Shown here: positions 1-6,021 of the stretch, piece after piece
Layout of the letters: every line of letters starts with the position of its first letter
Position numbering within the stretch: position 1 is the stretch's first letter
DNA from: Methanocella_A sp035319305
Lineage (GTDB): Archaea > Halobacteriota > Methanocellia > Methanocellales > Methanocellaceae
Reading direction: 5' to 3'
Length of the DNA: 12,510 nucleotides
NCBI GenBank assembly: GCA_035319305.1
Contig: DATHCY010000128.1
Span: 1-12,510 of the forward strand
The notes under the pieces: generated by a model
Told to the model about the DNA's origin: nothing
Seen by the model: the letters and a program-made list of their open reading frames with translations, nothing else
Database searches by the model: none
Position numbers and translations under genes: made by a program

Positions 1-209
1 TCAGTATTCGTGGTCGGGAACGCAATGGCAACCGCCTCATTGTCCGTTGCAGCCGCAGTATCCCTGTTGAACGCAGTGGTCGCACCATTCTGTACAATCG
101 TCGGGAACCCAAAGGCCGTTCCGGCAAGGTTTGCACCGGCCGGAGCGATCATTGCTGCGATAGCTACTGCCAGTACTAAGAGTATTCCATATTTCAGTAT
201 ATTACTCAT
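1..209 (-). CDS. Small secreted FPTIVQ-repeat protein, copy 1 (partial)
   Basis: This is the 5' part (69 full codons) of a minus-strand gene whose 3' end lies beyond the left edge. The ATG at 207-209 was chosen because a strong ribosome binding site (GAGGAGGG in the mRNA) lies just upstream at 216-223. The product starts MSNILKYGILLVLAVA and then APAGA, a positively charged N-terminus plus hydrophobic stretch read as a signal peptide. The mature part begins with FGFPTIVQNGATTAF. It is a near-identical paralogue of the gene at 632-1036: the 225 bases 1-225 match 828-1052 with no gaps and 9 differences, all within or next to the signal-peptide coding region. I do not recognise the family. Export to the cell surface is inferred, and no function can be assigned. 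Confidence 0.75.
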   Translation of the reverse strand, partial: MSNILKYGILLVLAVAIAAMIAPAGANLAGTAFGFPTIVQNGATTAFNRDTAAATDNEAVAIAFPTTNT

Positions 210-215
210 TACTAC

Positions 216-278
216 CCTCCTCAATTGTTAAAAGTAGATTGGCAAGCGTAAATTAATATATTGTCATTTATAAAAACG
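216..278 (-). promoter_or_regulatory. Promoter and ribosome binding site of secreted-protein copy 1
   Basis: Read on the minus strand, a TATA-like stretch (TTTTTATAAATG, about 266-277) lies roughly 25-30 bases before a plausible transcript start near 245. The leader of about 35 bases contains GAGGAGGG at 216-223, complementary to the archaeal 16S 3' end and 6 bases from the ATG. Spacing fits a leadered archaeal mRNA. The box is inferred from sequence only. Confidence 0.5.
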
Positions 279-488
279 AATCTCTATGGATTTACTATCG
301 TAAAATACAGTTAGAGCCCGGCGTTGCTATGCTTGCGGTGATCGAGGACATAGTATGTGACGCTCATGGAGGGGTAGCATGCACGGACTACCCGCAGATC
401 CACGATTAATCAGTGATCATCGGAATATTATCATGACTGCGAAACACATGGAATACCGGCTATAAGGCATATTCGGTGACCTACTATT

Positions 489-514
489 ATATGAGGAAAT
501 CATATGAGGAAATC
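489..514. repeat. 13-bp perfect tandem duplication
   Basis: ATATGAGGAAATC occurs twice head to tail with no gap (489-501, 502-514). Two copies only, in non-coding DNA. Replication slippage is the simplest explanation; no function is evident. Confidence 0.8.
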
Positions 515-554
515 GGGCGAGGATCAAGTGATCACTGGATAAATGCAAATAATG

Positions 555-590
555 ATAAAAAGAGAACCGGGCGGGAGATCGATGTCTCCC
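555..590 (-). terminator. Hairpin plus T-run terminator after secreted-protein copy 2
   Basis: On the minus strand, downstream of the stop codon at 632-634, GGGAGA (from 590-585) pairs with TCTCCC (578-573) around a six-base loop. It is followed by a pyrimidine tract reading TCTCTTTTTATC at 564-553. Hairpin followed by a T-run in the right direction and place suggests termination for the gene at 632-1036. Confidence 0.55.
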
Positions 591-631
591 CCCGTTACTG
601 GCCTGTACATTTTGCTTAGAGCCCGTATTTC

Positions 632-1036
632 TTAGAACCCGAATCCAAAGCCCGGTACTCCGGTACCGACCGTTGTGAACGGATATGCGAACGCTGCATT
701 CTCATTCGTCTGGGCGAAGTCACAGTGCGTCAGAACCTGGGTCTGGGCCGCGGTCTGGACGATGGTCGGAAAAGCCACGCCGAATCCGCCGACCTCACCG
801 ATTGCGTCCATTCCCGGAAGATCGATGTCAGTATTCGTGGTCGGGAACGCAATGGCAACCGCCTCATTGTCCGTTGCAGCCGCAGTATCCCTGTTGAACG
901 CAGTGGTCGCACCATTCTGTACAATCGTCGGGAACCCAAAGGCCGTTCCGACGAGGTTTGCACCGGCCGGAGCGATCATTGTCACAAATGCCACTGCCAG
1001 TACTAAGAGTATTCCATATTTCAGTATATTACTCAT
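632..1036 (-). CDS. Small secreted FPTIVQ-repeat protein, copy 2
   Basis: A complete 134-residue protein of unrecognised family. The start is the ATG at 1034-1036, preceded by GAGGAGGG at 1043-1050; a TTG further upstream overlaps that ribosome binding site and is unlikely. Residues 1-26 (MSNILKYGILLVLAVA to APAGA) look like a signal peptide. The mature part contains an internal duplication: residues 35-65 and 89-119 both start FPTIVQ and align without gaps, sharing A, T, A, NE, A, A and P at the same offsets. They are joined by an acidic/Gly linker with IDLPGMDAIGE. The C-terminus is Gly/Phe rich (PGFGFGF). One cysteine (C105) lies in repeat 2. The protein is low in charge and rich in Ala, Thr, Phe and Asn. 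The promoter probably lies near 1082-1092, and a terminator hairpin follows the stop. A surface or extracellular structural role is possible but is only inference. Confidence 0.82.
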   Translation of the reverse strand: MSNILKYGILLVLAVAFVTMIAPAGANLVGTAFGFPTIVQNGATTAFNRDTAAATDNEAVAIAFPTTNTDIDLPGMDAIGEVGGFGVAFPTIVQTAAQTQVLTHCDFAQTNENAAFAYPFTTVGTGVPGFGFGF

Positions 1037-1371
1037 TACTACCCTCCTCAATAAGCAAACATATGTATAATATATGCAATTAAATATATTATTGGTGTTT
1101 GTAGTGAATTATCCAGACATCTGATCGTTTATAAACATGGACCGATCGTTTCTGACGATGAACACAAAAGCACCCCGACATCTGTGCTTCGAAGGCATTT
1201 TTCAGACTTAAAGCAGCGGCGGCAATGCAAATAAAATATATCGGAGGGTTTGAACCCCCCCGTTGATTCTGGTACGGAGGCCAAGAATCTTTTAGCATAC
1301 GATGCGATACTTATTTGGTTGAGGGAGAAATTTGTCCACAGTGACATATAGATAAGTGGTATTACAGGCAG
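1037..1371. other. Intergenic region, divergent promoters and weak tRNA-like arm
   Basis: No gene is supportable here. On the minus strand an AT-rich box (AATATATTTAA, 1081-1091) sits at a suitable distance to drive the secreted-protein gene at 632-1036. On the plus strand CATATAGAT (1344-1352) lies about 25 bases before the GTG at 1372. Near 1242-1262 the minus strand reads GGGGG TTCAAAC CCTCC, which has the form of a tRNA T-arm. No matching acceptor, D or anticodon arms are visible, so no tRNA is called. Confidence 0.5.
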
Positions 1372-1683
1372 GTGTGTACTATTAGGCCAGAAGACGAAGA
1401 TCTAATGCGGACCGTGCTCGAGACCGACGATTTCAAAGCTGCGTCCAGCGTCAACGAAGTTCACGGGGTTGTACGCAGAGTTCTTCGCAAACAACTCATC
1501 GATCTGCACATCGATGACAGCAAAGACGTGCTAGTACGCGAACGCCTGGTCAACCGCCACATCGAATGGATTACCCTGAAGATACTCAGGGAAATCGATG
1601 GGCTTCTGCTGATTCCGAAACACTATGACGACCTAGAGTACTTTGAAATGGCCCGAAGAGCAAATAAAAAGGATCTGTATTAG
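1372..1683 (+). CDS. Small hypothetical protein (103 aa)
   Basis: I do not recognise this protein. From the GTG at 1372 it is 103 residues; an in-frame ATG at 1405 would give 92. The GTG is preferred because a TATA-like box (1344-1352) lies about 25 bases upstream and there is no ribosome binding site, which fits a leaderless transcript. The product is soluble, highly charged and predicted mostly helical by eye (DDFKAASSVNEVHGVVRRVL; EWITLKILREIDGLLL). It ends in a basic ANKKDLY tail. No catalytic motif, metal site, signal peptide or membrane segment is visible. It converges on rps6e, separated by a palindromic hairpin. Codon use resembles its neighbours, which supports a real gene. Confidence 0.6.
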   Translation: MCTIRPEDEDLMRTVLETDDFKAASSVNEVHGVVRRVLRKQLIDLHIDDSKDVLVRERLVNRHIEWITLKILREIDGLLLIPKHYDDLEYFEMARRANKKDLY

Positions 1684-1709
1684 TATTTTTAATACAGGAG
1701 AAAAAGGAT

Positions 1710-1731
1710 GCTATGAAGCCGGCTTCATAGC
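1710..1731. terminator. 22-bp perfect palindrome between convergent genes
   Basis: GCTATGAAGCC (1710-1720) is followed immediately by its exact reverse complement (1721-1731). It lies 26 bases after the stop of the small hypothetical gene and 24 bases before the rps6e stop. An A-run (1700-1705) would read as a T-run for rps6e transcripts, and an AT-rich tract (1740-1754) lies on the other side. A bidirectional terminator is the likeliest role; a protein binding site is an alternative. Confidence 0.5.
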
Positions 1732-1755
1732 AAACGAACTCAATTAATTAATTGA

Positions 1756-2187
1756 TTACTTGTGTTTTGCCGGGGCCTTTGCGCCAGGGGCTTCTTTCTT
1801 TTCCTCTTTCGCGGGGGCAAGCTCTTCGAGGGTCTTCTCACCATATGTAGTTACCCTAGCGTTTACCTGCACCATGTCAATACTGATCTCGTCACCCCGG
1901 AACAACTTCCTCTTTCTCATGCCATCGCTGGTCGGGTGGTAGCCGACTCCGCCAGCCACAAGAACCCTCCTGCGGACCTGGCCAGGTATGTCGCCCCTCA
2001 TGGGAAAGCCGTCCTTGTCAGAACCGCCGGTGATCTGCAGCCTGTAGCCCGGCAGCCCTGCGATATCCCCCTCGACTTCCATACCAATGGCCTTGCCGAT
2101 GAACTTGTTGACCTTCGGACCTGTGACATCCACACTATAGGCCTTGCCGGTCTTTGGATCAGAAATTATTAACTTGAAATCTGCCAT
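1756..2187 (-). CDS. rps6e: 30S ribosomal protein S6e
   Basis: A 143-residue small-subunit ribosomal protein of the S6e family, found in archaea and eukaryotes but not bacteria. The sequence shows the family pattern: MADFKLIISDPKTGKAYSVD, then PGYRLQITGGSDKDGFPMR (the conserved GGSDKxGFPM segment), then a basic RRRVLVAGG and GMRKRK stretch that contacts rRNA. The tail after about residue 118 is a low-complexity Lys/Ala/Glu extension ending AKHK. Length is normal for an archaeal homologue, which lacks the long eukaryotic phosphorylated tail. The ATG at 2185-2187 is preceded by AAGGAGAT at 2193-2200. It appears to be a single-gene transcript. Confidence 0.96.
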   Translation of the reverse strand: MADFKLIISDPKTGKAYSVDVTGPKVNKFIGKAIGMEVEGDIAGLPGYRLQITGGSDKDGFPMRGDIPGQVRRRVLVAGGVGYHPTSDGMRKRKLFRGDEISIDMVQVNARVTTYGEKTLEELAPAKEEKKEAPGAKAPAKHK

Positions 2188-2192
2188 CTATA

Positions 2193-2245
2193 TCTCCTTC
2201 CTATCTATCTGATTAGACTCGAATAAAGCACGTATAAGTTTTACC
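2193..2245 (-). promoter_or_regulatory. rps6e promoter and ribosome binding site
   Basis: The minus strand reads GTAAAACTTATACG (2232-2245), a TATA box with an A-rich upstream element. About 30 bases downstream comes GGAAGGAGAT (2193-2202), a strong Shine-Dalgarno sequence 5 bases from the ATG. Spacing gives a leader of about 20-25 bases. A second TATA-like stretch (TGTATATATAAATATT, 2328-2343) could be an additional distal promoter in either direction. Confidence 0.5.
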
Positions 2246-2399
2246 TGCGACCTTACAATCGTGACCGTACAATCGTTTTCCGCGCATGAGTTATACGGCC
2301 GAAAGTCGGCATGAAATTCAGGTATCCTGTATATATAAATATTGCGGTTAAGCATTGATGTTTGCCCTATCCGCCATCCGCCATATAGCGCACGGCTTA

Positions 2400-2705
2400 T
2401 CAGCTGACACCGGGCAGGTCCTCCTTCGAAGATATGACACTGCGCCCTTTCCAGTCGTAGTATAGCTTCAACATCATCAGCATTGTGTTACATAATGTGG
2501 CAAAGAGGTTCAACGAGAAGACTATCAGATCCCCTATCCCAAAACCGTATATCGTCAGACAGAGAGATCCACTGACCAGTACTAACATATAATATATCGA
2601 TATGTCCTTTGCGCTCTTAGTGCTCAGCATGCGGTAGCACTGCGGCAGAAACGCCGAAGCCAGCAGGATGCTGCCAATGATGCCGATCTCAGAATACCCG
2701 ACCAT
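2400..2705 (-). CDS. SemiSWEET / PQ-loop (MtN3-like) membrane protein
   Basis: A 101-residue protein with three hydrophobic segments (about 5-25, 35-55 and 57-80), the size and topology of a prokaryotic SemiSWEET half-transporter. The PQ motif is P21-Q22 at the end of segment 1, followed by the typical basic loop RMLSTKSAKDIS and then the second helix starting IYYM. Characterised SemiSWEETs form homodimers that move small sugars by facilitated diffusion; substrate and function here are not established. Other PQ-loop proteins carry amino acids. The ATG at 2703-2705 is the only sensible start. No clear ribosome binding site precedes it, so the transcript may be leaderless. It is separated from rps6e by about 210 bases and probably transcribed alone. 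Confidence 0.82.
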   Translation of the reverse strand: MVGYSEIGIIGSILLASAFLPQCYRMLSTKSAKDISIYYMLVLVSGSLCLTIYGFGIGDLIVFSLNLFATLCNTMLMMLKLYYDWKGRSVISSKEDLPGVS

Positions 2706-3197
2706 AAATAAAAGCTCAGCTTACATAAGGAAAATGTACGGAGGGTATAATATCTTTTCGATTATTGGAAACGAGCATGGAGCGAGAGAAAAACCCGGTT
2801 ACTTCAGCGCCGGAGGAAATCTAGTCTCGCTGGCTATTCAAGTATTTAACCTTTAACAGCTTGCACTCTACCAAGTTGCAACGGACGTGCGGAAGAGTCC
2901 ATTCACAAGGCTGCGAGTGCTAGCGGTTGTAAAGGGGGCCGGAAACCGGCCTCAACCCGAAGGAGAATCACGCATCTACCATCAATCATCAAATCAAATA
3001 TGGCAAGTGCTTTTCCGTGAAACAGGAATCTATAGCACTTCATGGCATGGTAATTCACTACGCTGAGCTGAACATTGCAGTGAATAAGAAGGTTGCGTCG
3101 GAGCCTATGGAGGACTACGAACGCGCTACGATTGCTCCCGCGAGGGGTGAGCAGCAATACGAACGTTGCGCTATCTGTGCTTGTCCGATTAAAAAAA
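2706..3197. other. Gene-poor gap of about 490 bases
   Basis: No convincing protein gene. A plus-strand frame from GTG 3017 to 3223 (68 codons) lacks a ribosome binding site and overlaps the 3' end of the convergent phosphoesterase gene, so I do not call it. A possible structured RNA lies at about 2871-2960 and has its own entry. A further inverted repeat, AGTGCT (3006-3011) with AGCACT about 24 bases downstream, could form a weak stem. The minus strand just after 2706 must hold the SemiSWEET promoter, but no clear TATA box was picked out. Confidence 0.55.
2871..2960 (+). ncRNA. Candidate structured RNA with nested stem-loops
   Basis: On the plus strand a TATA-like box (AGTATTTAACC, 2841-2851) is followed about 20-30 bases later by sequence with strong pairing potential. 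GGTTG (2925-2929) pairs with CAACC (2953-2957), enclosing GGCCGG (2937-2942) and CCGGCC (2946-2951) around an AAA loop. A smaller stem, GGAC (2883-2886) with GTCC (2897-2900), lies upstream. The GC-rich block differs from its AT-rich surroundings and contains no open frame of note. It could be a small RNA, a terminator-like hairpin, or a remnant of a structured element such as a group II intron. No family is recognised, and the promoter assignment is inference. Confidence 0.3.
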
Positions 3198-4052
3198 TCA
3201 GGGCCTTGACCTGCGTCGTCTGAACTTTTTCCCCGGCTTCCTTTCGGGGTCCTGTGCCACGATCTTACCCCTGGAGAACTTTCGCAGGCCCTCGATGGTG
3301 CCCATGAAGGTGCCGTCGAGCAGGTATACCTCGGAGTCCTCGAGGAGCACGGCTTTCGATGTAAATAACGGCCCCAGCAGATCGTCATGGAACGATTCGT
3401 TGAAGGCGATTCCGCCGCAGAGCTCATTGAAGGATGGGATGATGAACAGTTCCGGATCGTGCCACTCGAAATCTCCGGGCTTGTAATTCGCGGCCACGAC
3501 CTCACGATCCATCCTGGCCCGGATCCACGCCTGCCTAGTAATAGTATGTCCAACAACATCGGTCAGCTTGATGGTCGGATGATTATGCGAGATCACCCAC
3601 TGCGAGCAGTGGAGCAGCGTTGGATCCGGCCAGGTGTGCCCGTGAAAATATGCGACCCCATCGATGATCGCGCCCCGGGCTTCGTGAATGGTAATATCGG
3701 GGTTTTTAGGAACCAGCCGCTCGATGCCGCCATCGTGGTTGCCGGGAATGATATCCACCACCGCCTGCTTCGCGATCCCATCCAGGAATGCAGGCACCTC
3801 ATCCTCCTCCTGGAAAGAGGTTCGGGGCACATTATGCTTGATATCGCCCAGCAGGATAATTCGCTCCGGCTTTGATTCGGAGATATAAGCATCGACCCGG
3901 GCGATGCGCTTCGCTATCTGCGATGGGATGTTAATGCCGCTGTAGTACAGGTCGTGCTCAATGCCGAGATGGACGTCGGCGATAACCAGCGACGTTTCCT
4001 CGCCGTGCACGACGAGCGCCGGCGAGTCGATCAATGGAAGAATATCGGGCAT
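3198..4052 (-). CDS. SbcD/Mre11-related archaeal metallophosphoesterase
   Basis: A 284-residue calcineurin-like phosphoesterase of the archaeal SbcD-related type. All dimetal-site motifs are present: D26xH28 (ADVHLG), GD at 69-70 (LLGDIKH), GNHD at 104-107, HGH at 137-139 and HNH at 156-158. The early part runs DSPALVVHGEETSLVIADVHLGIE, as in archaeal members. The C-terminus is very basic (RKPGKKFRRRRSRP), which may bind nucleic acid. The family is presumed to hydrolyse phosphodiesters, possibly in nucleic-acid processing, but the substrate is not established. I chose the ATG at 4050-4052. The longer TTG reading adds only three residues, and a TATA box at 4080-4100 predicts a transcript start close to this ATG. 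The gene is divergent from the methanogenesis marker gene, with 145 bases between starts. Confidence 0.88.
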   Translation of the reverse strand: MPDILPLIDSPALVVHGEETSLVIADVHLGIEHDLYYSGINIPSQIAKRIARVDAYISESKPERIILLGDIKHNVPRTSFQEEDEVPAFLDGIAKQAVVDIIPGNHDGGIERLVPKNPDITIHEARGAIIDGVAYFHGHTWPDPTLLHCSQWVISHNHPTIKLTDVVGHTITRQAWIRARMDREVVAANYKPGDFEWHDPELFIIPSFNELCGGIAFNESFHDDLLGPLFTSKAVLLEDSEVYLLDGTFMGTIEGLRKFSRGKIVAQDPERKPGKKFRRRRSRP

Positions 4053-4077
4053 AAACTGCAAAAAGGACTCTAATGTG

Positions 4078-4102
4078 TCAATATTAATATCCTTTTCGAG
4101 TT
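4078..4102 (-). promoter_or_regulatory. Promoter of the phosphoesterase gene
   Basis: The minus strand reads CGAAAAGGATATTAATATTG, an A-rich upstream element plus TATA-like box, about 30-35 bases before the ATG at 4052. That spacing leaves almost no leader, consistent with the missing ribosome binding site. The same AT block may influence the divergent marker gene. Confidence 0.5.
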
Positions 4103-4197
4103 ATTCAGGGTTGCTCAGTATCCCGTAATTGTTGTGTTCAATAAGTCTCGACAAATGTTATTACCCTCTATGCATGAATAGTACGTGGAAGGTCAAG

Positions 4198-5151
4198 ATG
4201 TTTATCGGCGTAGATCACGGCACTACAGGCATACGGTTTGCAGATACAGGAGGTAGATGGATAGAGATCTCCCGGAAGCAGGCGAAGGACATGTCCCACA
4301 GGGAGATCATCGCTGCCGTGCTGGACGGCTTGGACGTGAAAAAGTCCGATGTAGAACTCATTGCAGTTAACTATTCTATGGGAGATGGCATCTCGAAGAT
4401 CACTCCGATCGAAAAAGTGGAAAACAGAGGCGTCATTAGCCGGGAAGGCGCAGGGGTTCACGTTGGCGGCGGTACGAATGTGTATGACGCTATAGCTGCT
4501 TCAGGCATGCCCGCGGTCATTGTTCCAGGCATCCACCGTGGCAACTACTGCCACCCGTGTTTCAATGTATACTCACATGGTGCCAGCGCGGACAAGCTGG
4601 GCATCGCCTATAACGCGTTTTTAACGGCAGGTGATCAGAACTTCATCGCTTCAGATATTAGCTCGAATACTGTCACCATGGGCGTGCTGGGAGGGAGGAT
4701 GTTGGGCGCGATCGATGCCTGTATCTTTGCCCCCGGCGTTCACCATGGGCCGCTCGACTTGCAGTCTATCCGGGATGTCGACGCCGATCTGATCACAGCA
4801 AATGACGCGTTTTCAACCGCAGGAGTAACCCGGAACATCCCACAAAAAAATTTAAGCGAGCTGCTTGCCGGTCTGGATCGGAACGACCCGTATTCGCTCT
4901 GGGCTTTTGACACGATCGCCATATTTGCGGCTATGGAGATCGCCTCATTTCTATTGCTGGTGCCTGACGCGAAGATATTCACCGCAGGTTCCGTAGGCTC
5001 GATGGACTTGGTCAGGGATCGCATATCAGGACTGGTGCACGTGGAGGTATCGGTTCTAGGCAAGATGGCTGCTGCGGTCGGACTCTCCCAGATCGCCCGT
5101 GACGTACACGGTGGTAAAAGTGATATCCTCGGCATTGGAGTCAAGCGCTAA
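4198..5151 (+). CDS. Methanogenesis marker protein 12 (ASKHA-like)
   Basis: A 317-residue protein matching the methanogenesis marker 12 family, found essentially only in methane-producing archaea and their relatives. It starts MFIGVDHGTTGIRF, an acetate/sugar-kinase-Hsp70-actin type phosphate-1 loop (D6, G8, T9, T10). A second phosphate loop is seen in DISSNTVTMGVLGG (153-166), and an adenosine-type loop in FTAGSVGS (261-268). Conserved-looking blocks include GVHVGGGTNVYDAI, PGIHRGNYCHPCFN (with C118 and C121) and APGVHHGPLDLQSIRDVDA. ATP-dependent action is inferred from the fold; the substrate is unknown. The ATG at 4198 was chosen over an ATG at 4174 because the family begins at this glycine-rich strand and GGAAGGT precedes it at 4187-4193. 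It converges on pdxT with a 21-base gap. Confidence 0.88.
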   Translation: MFIGVDHGTTGIRFADTGGRWIEISRKQAKDMSHREIIAAVLDGLDVKKSDVELIAVNYSMGDGISKITPIEKVENRGVISREGAGVHVGGGTNVYDAIAASGMPAVIVPGIHRGNYCHPCFNVYSHGASADKLGIAYNAFLTAGDQNFIASDISSNTVTMGVLGGRMLGAIDACIFAPGVHHGPLDLQSIRDVDADLITANDAFSTAGVTRNIPQKNLSELLAGLDRNDPYSLWAFDTIAIFAAMEIASFLLLVPDAKIFTAGSVGSMDLVRDRISGLVHVEVSVLGKMAAAVGLSQIARDVHGGKSDILGIGVKR

Positions 5152-5172
5152 TCGCCTATAACAAATGGCTAA

Positions 5173-5778
5173 TTAGTTATCCCAGCCCTGTATCATCCCA
5201 AGGAAGTATCGGTGGAACCTCAAATCGTCGGTCAGCTCAGGGTGGAACGCCGATGCGAGTAGATTCCGTTGCCTGGCGGCGACGATGAAATCGTCGTATT
5301 TAGCTAGCACCTCAACGTCCCTGCCGGCGCTGACGATGGCCGGAGCCCTGATAAAGATGGCGTGAAAGGGCCCGTCGAAGCCTTTAATCGTCAGCGACGC
5401 CTCGAACGAGTCGATCTGCCGGCCGAAAGCGTTCCGGTTGACAGTCACGTCCATTAGGCTGAGGAGCTGCTGCTTCGTCTTTTCCACCTCGTCATCCCCG
5501 CGGCTCGCCAGCAAGATCAGACCCGCGCAGGTGCCCCATACTGGCATGCCAGCTTTAGCCTTTGTAATGATCTCTTGGGCGATACCCTCCCGCCAGGCCA
5601 GTCTGCATAAGGTGGTGCTCTCCCCGCCGGGGATGACGATGGCGTCGCATAGCGGCACAATGCCAGCATGCTTGATCTTTATGACTTCCCCCCGTTTCCC
5701 GAGCGCCTGTCTCATCGACTCGATATGCTCCTCCACATTGCCTTGAATGGCGATGACACCGATACGTATGGTTTTCAT
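5173..5778 (-). CDS. pdxT: Pyridoxal 5'-phosphate synthase glutaminase subunit PdxT
   Basis: A 201-residue class I glutamine amidotransferase. PdxT releases ammonia from glutamine and channels it to PdxS, which builds pyridoxal 5'-phosphate from ribose 5-phosphate, glyceraldehyde 3-phosphate and ammonia. The sequence has the N-terminal IGVIAIQGNVEEH, the glutamine-binding PGGEST at 50-55, the nucleophile Cys84 in GTCAG, NRNAFGRQ with the conserved surface loop, and the His179/Glu181 pair in AFHPEL. Length is typical. pdxS is not in this window, so the subunits are encoded apart or pdxS lies elsewhere. The ATG at 5776-5778 has no strong ribosome binding site but sits about 40 bases from a clear TATA box. 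Confidence 0.95.
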   Translation of the reverse strand: MKTIRIGVIAIQGNVEEHIESMRQALGKRGEVIKIKHAGIVPLCDAIVIPGGESTTLCRLAWREGIAQEIITKAKAGMPVWGTCAGLILLASRGDDEVEKTKQQLLSLMDVTVNRNAFGRQIDSFEASLTIKGFDGPFHAIFIRAPAIVSAGRDVEVLAKYDDFIVAARQRNLLASAFHPELTDDLRFHRYFLGMIQGWDN

Positions 5779-5811
5779 GGTGATCTGCTGGTTCGAATAT
5801 GCTACATGCGA

Positions 5812-5828
5812 GGTTTAAAACTTTTCGA
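5812..5828 (-). promoter_or_regulatory. pdxT promoter
   Basis: Read on the minus strand, CGAAAAGTTTTAAACC is a textbook archaeal element: purine/A-rich upstream part followed by a TTTTAAA box. A start site about 25 bases downstream would leave a leader of roughly 10-15 bases before the pdxT ATG. This is among the clearest promoters in the window. Confidence 0.6.
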
Positions 5829-6021
5829 CTGTGGCAAGTTCAGAAAAGAACTGCTATGTTGAATGTCATCATGAAATGACCGGCCCTATACCCGTGAATG
5901 GGTACGATCGCTGTGCTGTGCACAACCGATTGCCCATATACGGTGGATAGTGCGACGAACGCTGCGCTGGAACACAGGTTACATGGTCAGATAAACACAG
6001 ATTTTATGAGAAAATGGGAGT

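Larger units (their letters stand above)
226..631. other. Gene-free spacer between the two secreted-protein genes
   Basis: About 400 bases with no supportable gene on either strand. The left part holds the promoter of copy 1, and the right part holds the terminator-like hairpin of copy 2. In between is an exact 13-bp tandem duplication (ATATGAGGAAATC at 489-501 and 502-514). The octamer AGTGATCA also occurs twice, near 411 and 528. The motif TTAGAGCCCG is found at 311-320 and again at 616-625, just after the copy 2 stop codon; it may be a trace of the same duplication history. Nothing else stands out. Confidence 0.6.

Noticed and set aside
675..1070. Long plus-strand open frames over the secreted-protein genes (also 10-231)
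   Set aside because: They are antisense to genes with a strong ribosome binding site, signal peptide and internal repeats, and have no ribosome binding site of their own. The Ala/Thr/Val-rich frame is a composition effect.
1160..1320. A tRNA gene on the minus strand
   Set aside because: Only a T-arm-like hairpin is present; no 5' acceptor strand, D-arm or anticodon arm can be placed at proper distances.
3017..3223. 68-codon plus-strand frame with a CxxCxC ending
   Set aside because: It starts with GTG without a ribosome binding site or promoter, and its end overlaps the convergent phosphoesterase gene. No recognisable domain; likely chance.
2903..3559. 218-codon minus-strand open frame
   Set aside because: It overlaps the phosphoesterase in another frame on the same strand, is rich in Ser/Arg/Pro as shadow frames are, and shows no family motif.
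5840..5885. Box C/D guide RNA on the minus strand (ATGATGA then CTGA)
   Set aside because: Boxes C and D are about 22 bases apart with no internal D' and C' boxes, too short for a usual archaeal C/D RNA.
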